Origin: Pelagibius sp040217155
Lineage (GTDB): Bacteria; Pseudomonadota; Alphaproteobacteria; Kiloniellales; Kiloniellaceae
Reading direction: 5' to 3'
Length of the DNA stretch: 64,000 nucleotides
NCBI GenBank assembly: GCA_040217155.1
Contig: JAVJNS010000009.1
Location: 1 to 64,000 of the forward strand
The position numbers and the translations under genes are program-made. Below, in pieces: positions 7,456-16,150 of this stretch (its first letter is position 1; every line of letters starts with the position of its first letter). The notes beneath the pieces were generated by a model. The model saw only the letters and a program-made list of their open reading frames with translations, was not told where the DNA came from and did not search any database.

Positions 7456-9102
7456 TTAACGCAGCTTGCCGGCCCGCTCGCCCAGCAGCGCCTTGGCAAG
7501 CGCAAGGTCGCGATCATAGACGTCTCTGCGGAAATGCACGCTGCCGTCCTTGTTGACCCAGGATGTCAGGTAGCTGATGTGCACCGGCAGCGGTTTGTCG
7601 AGCGTGACCACGGTGCGCTTGCCTGAGGCGATCGTGGCCTCGATGCGCTCACGCGTCCAACCTTCGTTGCCTGCCAATACCATTTCCGCCAGGGCAGGCG
7701 GATCCTGCACCCGGATACAGCCGTGACTGAAGGCACGCTCGGCCCGGCTGAACAGCGACTTCGCCGGGGTGTCGTGAAGATAGATGTTGAAGCGGTTCGG
7801 CAGCATGAACTTGATCCGCCCGAGGGCATTGTCGGCACCCGGATCCTGGCGGATCTTGTAGCTGAAACTCGCCTTGCTGACCTGCGACCAGTCTATGCTC
7901 TTCGGATCGACGATCGCGGCGCCGCTGCTCCAATCGCTGAACAGTACATAGTTGTTCTGCGCCAGGTAATTCACGTCTTGCTTGATCTTCGGGAGCATCT
8001 CGCTGCGCGCGATCGACGGCGGCACGTTCCAGTAGGGATTGATCTCCAGGTAGGTCATGCTGTGACTGAAGACCGGCGTGCGGAAGTAGGGCTTGCCGAC
8101 CACCACGGGCATGTCGAGCAGGGTTTTCGGCTCGTCGACCAGCTTCAGTAGGAAGTCGGCCAGATTGACGAAGATATGTCGCTGGCCAAGATCGTCGGTC
8201 ATCCAGCGCCGGCGCTCCAGGTTGAGGATCATCTGCTCGATGCGCGTTTCGATCGGCACGTTGAGTTCGGCCAGCGTCTTGGGGCCGATGGCGCCGTCCT
8301 GCGCCAGGCCGTGGCGGTACTGCATCCATTTGACCGCCACAACCAGATCGTCGTCATAGAAATTCGGGTCGCTGCCGGCTTCGGCAAGGTCGGCTTTCGG
8401 CTTGAGGTCGCCCCAAAGCCTCAGACGCGCCCGCAACAGGCCGACGCGTCGATCCGTCATGCCCGGTTTCAGGGTGTCGCCCTCGGGGATTGCCGCCCAG
8501 CCGCCCTGCAGCGCCAGGGCACGGTATTCGGCCAGCGCCACCTTCTGGCGGTCGTAGCGCACGGTCTGCGGCCGATAGGAGTCGATGAAGGCCTCAAGAT
8601 CGGAGGCCGTTGCCGCCGCGGCCAGCACCTCTGCCTTCTTCACCTCTTCGCGGAATTCAAAGAGTTCCGGATCGGCGACATTAGGGGCGACCCGGCCCTG
8701 GCCAAGGTCGGCGGCGTAACGCACCAAACCGAGGCTCAGCAGCACGTCCAATTGGGCCAGCGTTTCCGGCGAATCCGCCCGTTTCAAAGCGGTGATCCGG
8801 TCGACGCGGTAATCGCGCGCATCGAGGCCGTCGATGTCCGCTGCGATCAGCAGTTCCGTCAGTTCCTGAGCGCGCCGACCGGCCGTGGTATCCTGAACCC
8901 AGAGGGGGTGATGATCGCGCGCTGCGTAGAACCGCTGCAGCACGATGAGCGTTTGTATCTCCTCATCGGTCGCTGCGTCGACAACGCTGCCGGAGAGTTC
9001 CGCGGCCAGGGCCTCGGACAGGGATTCCGCCAGTGCTGCACTCGGCGAAGCGGCCATGACGAAGGCCAGCAAACAGAAAACCCAAGCGAATCTCTGCACC
9101 AT
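7456..9102 (-). CDS. YcbB-type L,D-transpeptidase, periplasmic
   Basis: The 548-residue protein begins with a Sec signal peptide (MVQRFAWVFCLLAFVMAASPSAALA). Next come a scaffold domain, a peptidoglycan-binding repeat (YRHGLAQDGAIGPKTLAELNV) and a YkuD catalytic domain with FSHGCIRVQDP, nucleophile near C462. These enzymes form 3-3 crosslinks between peptidoglycan stems or anchor proteins to them. The start at 9102 follows GGGGAGC; the upstream extension to 9204 lacks signal-peptide character. The adjacent DUF882 peptidase-like gene probably acts on the same crosslinks. The gene sits between metA and leuD, an unusual place. Confidence 0.93.
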   Translation of the reverse strand: MVQRFAWVFCLLAFVMAASPSAALAESLSEALAAELSGSVVDAATDEEIQTLIVLQRFYAARDHHPLWVQDTTAGRRAQELTELLIAADIDGLDARDYRVDRITALKRADSPETLAQLDVLLSLGLVRYAADLGQGRVAPNVADPELFEFREEVKKAEVLAAAATASDLEAFIDSYRPQTVRYDRQKVALAEYRALALQGGWAAIPEGDTLKPGMTDRRVGLLRARLRLWGDLKPKADLAEAGSDPNFYDDDLVVAVKWMQYRHGLAQDGAIGPKTLAELNVPIETRIEQMILNLERRRWMTDDLGQRHIFVNLADFLLKLVDEPKTLLDMPVVVGKPYFRTPVFSHSMTYLEINPYWNVPPSIARSEMLPKIKQDVNYLAQNNYVLFSDWSSGAAIVDPKSIDWSQVSKASFSYKIRQDPGADNALGRIKFMLPNRFNIYLHDTPAKSLFSRAERAFSHGCIRVQDPPALAEMVLAGNEGWTRERIEATIASGKRTVVTLDKPLPVHISYLTSWVNKDGSVHFRRDVYDRDLALAKALLGERAGKLR

Positions 9103-9237
9103 GATCGATCGCTCCCCTTGGTTCACGCTTTCGAAAACGCCGCTGGCGCGGTCCACACCCAGTGCCGCGTGACATTGCCATAGGACCACAGGACCGCCAG
9201 GCATTCCAGCCCGTCAAAGGCAATCGAAAGTGGCATA

Positions 9238-9285
9238 GGCGGGCGCGAACGGCGCATTTGGTGCTGCAGGGTTACGGCGCCCGCC
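9238..9285. repeat. long-loop inverted repeat between metA and the transpeptidase gene
   Basis: The arms GGCGGGCGC (9238-9246) and GCGCCCGCC (9277-9285) match perfectly over 9 bases with a 30-base loop. There is no T-run. It could be an mRNA structure at the end of metA or chance in GC-rich DNA. Confidence 0.35.
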
Positions 9286-9309
9286 CTCACGTACCCTGAA
9301 CGATCCCGA

Positions 9310-10239
9310 TCAAGTTTCGACCGAGCTGCCGACCGCCGCCAAATCGAAGGGCGCGGTCTGGTAGAGGTAATTGATCCAGTTGGCGTAAAGCAGATGGGCA
9401 TTGCCGCGCCAGATGTTGACCGGTGGACGCGCCGGATCGTCGCCAGGGTAGTAGTGCAAGGGCAGGCCGACGGTTTCGCCCCTTTCCCGATCGCGCTGGA
9501 ATTCGGCGTGCAGCGTCGTCGAGTCGTACTCCAAGTGGTTGAACATGTGCACCTGGCGGCGGCGCTTGTCGTGCACCAGGCAGAGCCCGGCCTCATCCGA
9601 CTCGATCAGCACCTCCAGGTCGTCATGGCCGGCGAGATCGGTGCGGCGATTTTCGGTGTGGCGCGAGACGGGAATATGGATCTCGTCGTCGAGACCCCGC
9701 ATGAGAAGGGACGTGCGGTCGATCACCCTGTGAGGAAAGACGCCGAAACGCTTTTCCGGCAGCTGGTGTTTGGGAATGCCATGGAAGTGATAGAGCGCCG
9801 CCTGGGCACCCCAGCACAGCGCGAAGAGCGCGTGTACGTGAGTCTGCGACCAGTCAAAGATGCGCCGGAGTTCGTCCCAGTAGACGACCTGCTCGAAGGG
9901 TAACTGCTCGATGGGAGCGCCGGTGACGATGAGCCCGTCGAACCTTTCTTCGCGGATCGACTCCCACGGCCGGTAAAAGTCGATCATGTGCTCGCGGGGC
10001 GTATTCTTCGGCACGTAGCCGGCTGGCGCGAACAGCGTCATCTCCACCTGCAGCGGGGTGCCGGCCAGCACGCGGGCGATCTGCGTCTCGGTCTCGATTT
10101 TCTTCGGCATCAGATTGAGGAGCGCAATCCTGAGCGGCCGGATGTCCTGCCGGATCGCGTCGGTGTCGCGGATAATGAGTACGCCCTCGCCCTCGAGCGT
10201 CTCGCGGGCCGGCAGATCGTGGGGAATCTTGATGGGCAT
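9310..10239 (-). CDS. metA: homoserine O-acetyltransferase (MetA family, Glu111 type)
   Basis: This enzyme activates homoserine for methionine synthesis. The 309 residues carry the MetA pattern: LNLMPKKIETETQ, the catalytic FALCWGAQAALYHFHG with C142, EKRFGVFPH and the MFNHLEYD catalytic histidine region. Residue 111 is Glu (GAPIEQ), the position reported to set acyl-CoA choice in this family: Gly in the succinyl-CoA E. coli enzyme, Glu in acetyl-CoA enzymes. Acetylation is therefore inferred. The start is the ATG at 10239. The gene follows leuC by 90 bases on the same strand. Confidence 0.94.
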   Translation of the reverse strand: MPIKIPHDLPARETLEGEGVLIIRDTDAIRQDIRPLRIALLNLMPKKIETETQIARVLAGTPLQVEMTLFAPAGYVPKNTPREHMIDFYRPWESIREERFDGLIVTGAPIEQLPFEQVVYWDELRRIFDWSQTHVHALFALCWGAQAALYHFHGIPKHQLPEKRFGVFPHRVIDRTSLLMRGLDDEIHIPVSRHTENRRTDLAGHDDLEVLIESDEAGLCLVHDKRRRQVHMFNHLEYDSTTLHAEFQRDRERGETVGLPLHYYPGDDPARPPVNIWRGNAHLLYANWINYLYQTAPFDLAAVGSSVET

Positions 10240-10329
10240 CAACTGGCTCGACTAGTTAGGGGCGCTCAGCGGCTAAACCTCCGCCTGGCCAATATTTCCG
10301 GTGGCCGGCAGAGATGAGCCTTGTCCCGC

Positions 10330-11733
10330 TTAGAGGTCCCGCACGTCGGCCAGATGGCCGCTTACCGCGGCCGCCACGGCCATGCCCGGGCTCACCAGAT
10401 GAGTACGGCCACCGCGGCCCTGCCGGCCTTCGAAATTGCGGTTGGAGGTCGAGGCGCAGCGCTCACCCGGCTGCAGGCGGTCGGCGTTCATGGCCAGACA
10501 CATGGAACAGCCCGGTTCGCGCCAGTCAAAGCCGGCCTCGACGAAGATGCGGTCGAGACCTTCCGCCTCCGCCTGCTCCTTCACCAACCCGGAACCCGGC
10601 ACGACCATGGCATAGACTTCTTCGGCGACCTTGCGGCCCTCAGCCAGCTTGGCCGCCTCGCGCAGATCCTCGATGCGCCCGTTGGTGCAGGAGCCGATGA
10701 AGACCTTGTCGACCTTCACCTCGGTCATCGGCGTATCGGCCGTGAGGCCCATGTAATCGAGCGCGCGCATCATGGCCTGACGCTTGGCCTCGTCGCGGGC
10801 GCCATCGGGATTGGGCACCCGCCCGGTGATCGGCACGACGTCTTCGGGGCTGGTGCCCCAGGTGACCTGCGGATCGATCTCGGCGACTTCCAGCGTCACC
10901 TCCTTGTCGTAGCGCGCGCCCTCGTCGGAGGGTAGCGTGCGCCAATTGGTCACCGCCTGCTCCCAGGCGCCGGCCTTGGGCGCCATCGGGCGGCCCATGA
11001 TATAGTTGTAAGTGATCTCGTCCGGCGCGATCAGCCCGGCGCGGGCGCCGCCCTCGATCGACATGTTGCAGACCGTCATGCGGCCTTCCATGGAGAGGTC
11101 GCGGATCGCCTTGCCGGCATACTCGATGACGTGTCCGGTGCCGCCGGCGGTGCCGATCTTGCCGATGATGGCGAGAATCAGATCCTTGGCGGTAACGCCG
11201 GCCGGCAGAGCGCCGTCGACGGTGATACGCAGGTTCTTGGCGGGCTTCTGGATCAGCGTCTGGGTGGCCAGCACGTGCTCCACCTCGGAGGTGCCGATAC
11301 CGAAGGCCAGGGCGCCGAAGGCGCCGTGGGTCGCCGTGTGGCTGTCGCCGCAGACGATGGTCATGCCCGGCAGGGTGAAGCCCTGTTCCGGCCCGATGAT
11401 GTGGACGATACCCTGGCGCGGATCGTTCATGCCGAAGATCGGCACGCCGAAGTCGGCGCAGTTCCTGTCCAGGGTCTCGACCTGAATGCGGCTTTCGTCG
11501 TCTTCGATGCCCTTGGAACGGTCCGATGTCGGCACGTTGTGGTCCGGAACCGCCAAGGTCGCCTCAGGATGGCGCACCTTGCGGCCGGCGAGACGAAGTC
11601 CTTCAAAAGCCTGGGGCGACGTCACCTCGTGCACGAGGTGGCGGTCGATGTAGATCAGGCAGGTGCCGTCGTCCTGACGGTCCACCAGATGACTGTCCCA
11701 GATCTTATCGAATAGCGTGCGCGGCACGGACAT
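10330..11733 (-). CDS. leuC: 3-isopropylmalate dehydratase large subunit
   Basis: LeuC is the [4Fe-4S] aconitase-like subunit of isopropylmalate isomerase. The 467 residues show IYIDRHLVHEVTSPQAFEGLR, VCGDSHTATHGAFGALAFGIGTSEVEHVLATQ, the cluster cysteines in GSCTNGRIEDL and GCSMCLAMNAD, and the C-terminal STSNRNFEGRQGRGGRTHLVSP. All are full length. The nearest downstream gene is metA, not leuD. The 233-base gap to rplS contains the rplS terminator and presumably the leuC promoter. Confidence 0.97.
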   Translation of the reverse strand: MSVPRTLFDKIWDSHLVDRQDDGTCLIYIDRHLVHEVTSPQAFEGLRLAGRKVRHPEATLAVPDHNVPTSDRSKGIEDDESRIQVETLDRNCADFGVPIFGMNDPRQGIVHIIGPEQGFTLPGMTIVCGDSHTATHGAFGALAFGIGTSEVEHVLATQTLIQKPAKNLRITVDGALPAGVTAKDLILAIIGKIGTAGGTGHVIEYAGKAIRDLSMEGRMTVCNMSIEGGARAGLIAPDEITYNYIMGRPMAPKAGAWEQAVTNWRTLPSDEGARYDKEVTLEVAEIDPQVTWGTSPEDVVPITGRVPNPDGARDEAKRQAMMRALDYMGLTADTPMTEVKVDKVFIGSCTNGRIEDLREAAKLAEGRKVAEEVYAMVVPGSGLVKEQAEAEGLDRIFVEAGFDWREPGCSMCLAMNADRLQPGERCASTSNRNFEGRQGRGGRTHLVSPGMAVAAAVSGHLADVRDL

Positions 11734-11868
11734 TGTTCTCGTTCCCTAAAAGCCAGTCTCTTGTTTGTCTTCAGATCGCACCGCCGGCCGGGCGGTTCAA
11801 GGCGAAGCGCTGTGAAATCGGCGCGCGAGCATAGCGCCCGGCCCCCTGGCGGAAAAGGGGAGACGAAA

Positions 11869-11911
11869 AAGGCCCGCCTGCCTGCTTTCGGTAAGCAAGC
11901 GGGCAGGCCTT
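11869..11911 (-). terminator. rplS operon terminator
   Basis: An imperfect GC-rich hairpin has arms roughly AAGGCCCGCC...GCTT and AAGCAAGCGGGC...CCTT around a short TCGG-containing loop. The minus strand ends in TTTTTCG. It lies about 55 bases past the rplS stop and marks the end of the ffh-to-rplS operon. Confidence 0.75.
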
Positions 11912-11966
11912 CTCACGATCTCGTTGCGTTCCGCCGGGTGGCGCTGCCGAGGCCGGCGAGGAACAC

Positions 11967-12431
11967 TCAGCCTTTGGCCTTGGCGGCTTTCTGGGCCTTG
12001 GCGGCCTTGCTCTTCTCGGCCTTGACCTTGGCGGCCTCTTCCTTCATCGCGGCCTCGATCTTGGCGCTGTGACCGGTGGTCTGCTCGCGGATGCGCGCCG
12101 CCTTACCGGTACGGCCGCGTAGGTAGTAGAGCTTGGCCCGGCGCACGTCGCCGCGGCGCACCACCTCGATGGAATCGATGCGCGGGCTGTACAGCGGAAA
12201 CACGCGCTCGACCCCTTCTCCGTACGACAGCTTGCGCACGGTGAAGGCGGAGTTGAGGCCGCGGTTGCGGCGCGCGATGCAGACGCCCTCGAAGGCCTGG
12301 ATGCGCTCGCGCGTGCCCTCGACGACCTTGACGTTGACGCGCACGGTGTCGCCCGGAGCAAAGGACGGCAACTCGCCCTCGGTGGTCAGCCTGCCAACCT
12401 GCTCCTGTTCGATCTGCTCGATGACGTTCAT
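11967..12431 (-). CDS. rplS: 50S ribosomal protein L19
   Basis: L19 is a 50S protein at the subunit interface. The sequence MNVIEQIEQEQ, FAPGDTVRVNVKVVEGTRERIQAFEGVCIARRNRGLNSAFTVRKLSYGEGVERVFPLYSP and RRAKLYYLRGRTGKAARI is diagnostic. It has 154 residues, longer than the usual ~115, owing to a Lys/Ala-rich C-terminal tail of about 35 residues as in many alphaproteobacteria. The start is the ATG at 12431 with a GAGG-containing leader. It is the last gene of the translation operon, 55 bases after trmD. Confidence 0.97.
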   Translation of the reverse strand: MNVIEQIEQEQVGRLTTEGELPSFAPGDTVRVNVKVVEGTRERIQAFEGVCIARRNRGLNSAFTVRKLSYGEGVERVFPLYSPRIDSIEVVRRGDVRRAKLYYLRGRTGKAARIREQTTGHSAKIEAAMKEEAAKVKAEKSKAAKAQKAAKAKG

Positions 12432-12486
12432 GACTCTCAATCCTCAATTCCAGCAGCGCCAAAGCTGCAAGCTCAACTGGGCGGCG

Positions 12487-13239
12487 CTAGCGCTTGCCCT
12501 TGGTGTAGCGCGCCCAAAGATCCGGGCGGCGCTTCCTGGTAATCTCCTCCGCCTGGGCCTGACGCCACAGGCGGACCTTCTCGTGATGCCCGGAAGTCAG
12601 GACCTCCGGAACATTGCGGCCGTGCCACTCGGCGGGCCGCGTATAGAGGGGATATTCCAGCAACCCCTCGAAACCTTCCGCCCCGAACGATTCCTCGCCG
12701 GGACTGTCGTCGTTCCCCATGACGCCCGGCAACAAGCGGACGACCGCGTCCATCAGCACCAGCGCCGCCGGCTCGCCGCCGGACAGAATGTAGTCGCCGG
12801 CCGACACCTCCAACACATCGCGGGCCTCCAGAACCCGCTGGTCGACCCCCTCGTAGCGGCCACAGAGCAAGGTCACACCCGGCCCCGCCGCCAACTCCCG
12901 CACCAGCCCTTGCGTCAACGGGCGACCGCGGGGCGAGAGATAGATCACCGGGGCTTTTCGAGCCGGCCCCTGGCCATCCGTTCCGTCATCCTGCTGCCTC
13001 AGGGCGTCCGCCGCGGCCAGAGCCGCATCGACCACATCCGGGCGCATGACCATGCCGGCGCCGCCCCCGAAGGGAGCATCGTCGACGCTGCGGTGTTTAT
13101 CGCGCGCGAACTCCCGGATGTCCAGGGTATCGAGCGCCCAAAGCCCGCTTTCCAAGGCCTTGCCCGCAAGGCTCAACCCCAGCGGCCCCGGGAACATCTC
13201 CGGAAAGATCGTCAGGACCACCGATCGCCATGCCGCCAT
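12487..13239 (-). CDS. trmD: tRNA (guanine-N1-)-methyltransferase TrmD
   Basis: TrmD methylates G37 of tRNAs next to the anticodon, preventing +1 frameshifts, using SAM held in a trefoil knot. The 250 residues include VLTIFPEMFPGPLGLSLAGKALESG, DDAPFGGGAGMVMRPDV, the YLSPRGRPLTQ segment, LCGRYEGVDQRVLE and DYILSGGEPAALVLMDAVVRLLPG. The ATG follows GAGGGG. It lies in the conserved rpsP-rimM-trmD-rplS order, 158 bases after rimM, a longer gap than elsewhere in the operon that contains two hairpins. Confidence 0.97.
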   Translation of the reverse strand: MAAWRSVVLTIFPEMFPGPLGLSLAGKALESGLWALDTLDIREFARDKHRSVDDAPFGGGAGMVMRPDVVDAALAAADALRQQDDGTDGQGPARKAPVIYLSPRGRPLTQGLVRELAAGPGVTLLCGRYEGVDQRVLEARDVLEVSAGDYILSGGEPAALVLMDAVVRLLPGVMGNDDSPGEESFGAEGFEGLLEYPLYTRPAEWHGRNVPEVLTSGHHEKVRLWRQAQAEEITRKRRPDLWARYTKGKR

Positions 13240-13292
13240 GGGACCCCTCTAACCACTCTTGCGGCCGGACATACTTCCCGGGGCGCCTGCGC

Positions 13293-13308
13293 CGCCGCCG
13301 AAGCGGCG
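13293..13308 (-). other. UUCG-capped hairpin between rimM and trmD
   Basis: On the minus strand, CGCCGC and GCGGCG close a TTCG loop, an unusually stable tetraloop hairpin inside the rimM-trmD gap. There is no T-run, so it is more likely an mRNA processing or stability element than a terminator. Confidence 0.4.
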
Positions 13309-13380
13309 CTTTATGACGCCGCGGACCGTCTTTGTCCAGCCTTTCCGCCGCCCATCGGGGGCGATTTCCACACAACAGCA

Positions 13381-13403
13381 GTTTAACTATTTATGAGTTA
13401 AAC
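13381..13403. repeat. inverted repeat over the rimM stop codon
   Basis: The arms GTTTAAC (13381-13387) and GTTAAAC (13397-13403) are perfect with a 9-base AT-rich loop. The rimM TAA stop lies in the right arm. It is a possible weak hairpin at the gene end. Confidence 0.4.
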
Positions 13404-14006
13404 GTCCGAATCTCTGCCTTCCGCGCCGTCTGCCGCGGGCGGCACTTCCAGTTCCTCCGGCACCTCGACGATCAATCGTCCACCGGCGATATCGACCTGC
13501 GGCACCGCTGCCTTTGTGAAGGCCAGCAGCAAAGACTTGCCGCCCGTCTTGTCGCTGGGAACCTCGACCTCGATGAAGTCGCCGGCGCCGTAGTTCTCCA
13601 CCGCACGGACAAACCCGAGTCGCCGCCCGTCCCGATCCTCGACCCGCAGGCCGATGAGATCGGCGTAGTAGAAAGTCTCCTGCTCTTTCAGCGCCGGCAG
13701 CTTGGCCCGCTCGACGTAGAGTTCGGTGCCGTGCAGCGCCTGGGCCGCGTCGCGATCCTTGACGCCCTCGACCCGGACCAGCACCACACCTTTTCCGCGC
13801 CCGGCGAGTTGCAGCGACCAGCGCCGGGCACCGGTCCTGTCGCTGACCGGGCCGTAGGCCGCCACATCTTCAGGAACCTCGGTGAAACTCTTCACCTTCA
13901 CCAGGCCGCGCACCCCATGGGCGCCGACCATGACTCCAAGGCAGACGCGGCTGGCTGGAACGTGGCCGGCTGGGGCGCGGTCTGCGGAGACAGGGTCTGC
14001 GGCCAT
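13398..14006 (-). CDS. rimM: ribosome maturation factor RimM
   Basis: RimM helps assemble the head of the 30S subunit with S19. The 202 residues show the N-terminal RimM barrel (VCLGVMVGAHGVRGLVKVKSFTEVPEDVAAYGPV) and the PRC-like C-terminal domain (FYYADLIGLRVEDRDGRRLGFVRAVENYGAGDFIEV). The first 18 or so residues and the tail after VEVPEELE are extra. The ATG follows GGAG at good spacing. It is 29 bases from rpsP and clearly in one operon. Confidence 0.96.
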   Translation of the reverse strand: MAADPVSADRAPAGHVPASRVCLGVMVGAHGVRGLVKVKSFTEVPEDVAAYGPVSDRTGARRWSLQLAGRGKGVVLVRVEGVKDRDAAQALHGTELYVERAKLPALKEQETFYYADLIGLRVEDRDGRRLGFVRAVENYGAGDFIEVEVPSDKTGGKSLLLAFTKAAVPQVDIAGGRLIVEVPEELEVPPAADGAEGRDSDV

Positions 14007-14035
14007 CGGCGCGGCTCCAACCCGGCGTTTAGCGG

Positions 14036-14494
14036 TTACTCGGCTTTGGTCTCTTCCGCGGCCTCGGCCGCGGGGGCTTCTTCAGCGGAGGCGTCCTCGG
14101 CAGGAGCCGCTTCAGCCGGAGCAGCCGCTTCAGCCGCCGCGGCCTCCGCGGCCGCCTTCTTGGCGTCCTCGGCCTCCTGCAGACGCTCCTGCGTCTTCTG
14201 GCCCGGCAGGTTCTTCTTGGTCTGGCGCGGAATGCGGCGCGCCGGCACCAAGTCGGCGTCGGCCAGGAAGCGGCTGACACGGTCGCTCGGCGTGGCGCCG
14301 ACCGACAGCCAGTGCTTGGCCCGCTCGGTATCCAGCACCAGGCGCTCCGGATGGTCACGGGGGACCATCGGGTTGTAGGCGCCGATGCGTTCGACGAAGC
14401 GGCCGTCGCGCGGGAAGCGCGAGTCGGCGACAACGATACGGTAGTAGGGGCGCTTCTTGGCGCCGCCGCGGGACAGACGGATCTTCAGGGACAT
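14036..14494 (-). CDS. rpsP: 30S ribosomal protein S16 with long acidic/Ala-rich tail
   Basis: The first ~85 residues are a standard S16 (MSLKIRLSRGGAKKRPYYRIVVADSRFPRDGRFVERIGAYNP, then ERAKHWLSVGATPSDRV). The protein continues to 152 residues with a low-complexity tail dominated by Ala, Glu and Pro from about residue 105. Such tails occur in some alphaproteobacterial S16 proteins but this one is long. It lies 61 bases after ffh and 29 before rimM. The tail role is unknown; it may be disordered on the 30S surface. Confidence 0.96.
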   Translation of the reverse strand: MSLKIRLSRGGAKKRPYYRIVVADSRFPRDGRFVERIGAYNPMVPRDHPERLVLDTERAKHWLSVGATPSDRVSRFLADADLVPARRIPRQTKKNLPGQKTQERLQEAEDAKKAAAEAAAAEAAAPAEAAPAEDASAEEAPAAEAAEETKAE

Positions 14495-14555
14495 TGTCTG
14501 GAACTCACTTTCTGTTCAGATAACTCGTCGATTTCATTGGCTTTTGGTGTCGGTC

Positions 14556-15926
14556 TTAACCAAAGGGATTGCCGCCGCCGGGCATCAGGCCGGGCAGGCC
14601 GCCGCGCATCATCCCTTTCTTTCCCATCTTCTGGACCCGTTTCATCATGCGGGTCGCATCCTTGTGCTGCTTCAGCAGCTTGTTCACTTCCTGCACCGTG
14701 GTGCCGGAGCCAGCGGCGATGCGCTGCTTGCGCGAAGCCTTGATGATGTCGGGCTTCCTGCGCTCCACCGGCGTCATGGAAGACAGCAGGGCGAGCTGGC
14801 GCTTGACCATGCCGTCGTCCAGCTTGGCGTTCTTGATCTGCTGGAGCTGGGCGGATTTCATCCCGGGCATCATGCCCATCAGGCTCGAGAGCCCGCCCAT
14901 CTTCTGCATCTGCTGCAGCTGCTTGGCGAAGTCGTCGAGGTCGAAGGTGCCCTTCTGCAGCTTCCTGGCGAGCTTCTCGGCCTCGTCCTGCTCGATATTC
15001 TCGGCCGCTTTCTCGACCAGGGAGACCACGTCGCCCATGCCGAGGATGCGCGAGGCCACGCGATCCGGATGGAAGCCCTCCAGAGCGTCGAGCTTCTCGC
15101 CGACGCCGATCAGCTTGATCGGGCAGCCGGTGACCGCGCGCATGGACAGCGCCGCGCCGCCGCGCGCGTCGCCGTCGACACGGGTCAGCACGATGCCGGT
15201 CAGGCCTACCCGATCCTTGAAGGCCGTGGCCACGGTGACCGCGTCCTGGCCGGTCATCGCATCGGCCACCAGCAGGCTTTCGTGCGGCTTGGCGGCATCG
15301 CGCACGGCCGCCACCTCGGCCATCAATTCCTCGTCGATGGCCAGGCGCCCGGCGGTATCGAGCAAGACCACATCGTAGCCCTGCAGCGCGCCGGTCTGCA
15401 TGGCGCGCTTGGCGATGGCCACCGGCGGCTCGCCCGCGACGACCGGCAGGGTGGCGACCAGGGCCTGCTCGCCCAGCACCTTCAACTGCTCCTGGGCGGC
15501 CGGGCGGCGCACGTCGAGCGAGGCCATGAGGACCTTCTTCTTCTCGCGTTCCTGCAGGCGGCGCGCGATCTTGGCGCAGCTCGTGGTCTTGCCGGAGCCC
15601 TGCAGGCCGACCAGCATGATGCCGACCGGCGGCACGGCGTTCAGGTCGAGGCCGACACTTTCGCTGCCCAGGGTCTCGATCAGGTGGTCGTGGACGATCT
15701 TGACCACCATCTGGCCCGGCGTCACCGAGCGCAGCACCTCCTGCCCGACGGCCTTTTCGCGCACGCCGTCGACAAAGTCCTTGACCACCGGCAGGGCGAC
15801 GTCTGCCTCAAGCAGCGCCACGCGCACCTCGCGCAGGGCCGCGGTGACGTCCGCCTCGCTGAGCGCGCCGCGGCGCGTCAGCTTGTCGAAGACACCGGAA
15901 AGCCGTTCCTGCAGGCTGTCGAACAT
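14556..15926 (-). CDS. ffh: signal recognition particle protein Ffh
   Basis: Ffh (SRP54) binds signal sequences as they leave the ribosome and delivers them to FtsY (20769-21719 here). The 456 residues contain the N domain (MFDSLQERLSGVFDKLTRRGALSEADV), the GTPase G domain with GLQGSGKTTSCAKIA, DTAGRLAIDEEL and TRVDGDARGGAAL, and a Met-rich M domain ending KMGKKGMMRGGLPGLMPGGGNPFG. It is the first gene of the operon continuing to rplS. No SRP RNA gene was recognised in the window. Confidence 0.98.
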   Translation of the reverse strand: MFDSLQERLSGVFDKLTRRGALSEADVTAALREVRVALLEADVALPVVKDFVDGVREKAVGQEVLRSVTPGQMVVKIVHDHLIETLGSESVGLDLNAVPPVGIMLVGLQGSGKTTSCAKIARRLQEREKKKVLMASLDVRRPAAQEQLKVLGEQALVATLPVVAGEPPVAIAKRAMQTGALQGYDVVLLDTAGRLAIDEELMAEVAAVRDAAKPHESLLVADAMTGQDAVTVATAFKDRVGLTGIVLTRVDGDARGGAALSMRAVTGCPIKLIGVGEKLDALEGFHPDRVASRILGMGDVVSLVEKAAENIEQDEAEKLARKLQKGTFDLDDFAKQLQQMQKMGGLSSLMGMMPGMKSAQLQQIKNAKLDDGMVKRQLALLSSMTPVERRKPDIIKASRKQRIAAGSGTTVQEVNKLLKQHKDATRMMKRVQKMGKKGMMRGGLPGLMPGGGNPFG

Positions 15927-16150
15927 CGGTTTCAGTCGGTCCGCTACGTCGTTTCAAAAGGCCAACAGACTTCGCGCCAGTGCGCGAAAACTCGCGGACT
16001 GGCGGGGCCGCCCCCGATCAACAGGGGCATTGAGCCGGTCAAGTCACCTTGGCCTGAATGGCGCGGAACTTAAGGGCCCGAGCGCCCTAGGTCAAGCACC
16101 TCTATGGCAGGGCCGTCGTCAGAACCTCGCGGAGCAGGCGCACAGCTGTT

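Noticed and set aside
8176..9183. Long plus-strand frame opposite the L,D-transpeptidase gene
   Set aside because: It is antisense to a clear gene, with no ribosome site and low-complexity translation.
10240..10329. SAM-II riboswitch before metA
   Set aside because: This is where alphaproteobacteria often carry one, and a GTTTAG/CTAAC pair is seen on the minus strand, but I could not build the pseudoknot or find the conserved core, so it is not listed. A covariance-model search would decide.
14457..16073. Very long plus-strand frame opposite ffh
   Set aside because: Its product is a His/Leu/Gln-rich shadow of a highly conserved gene; length alone reflects high GC content.
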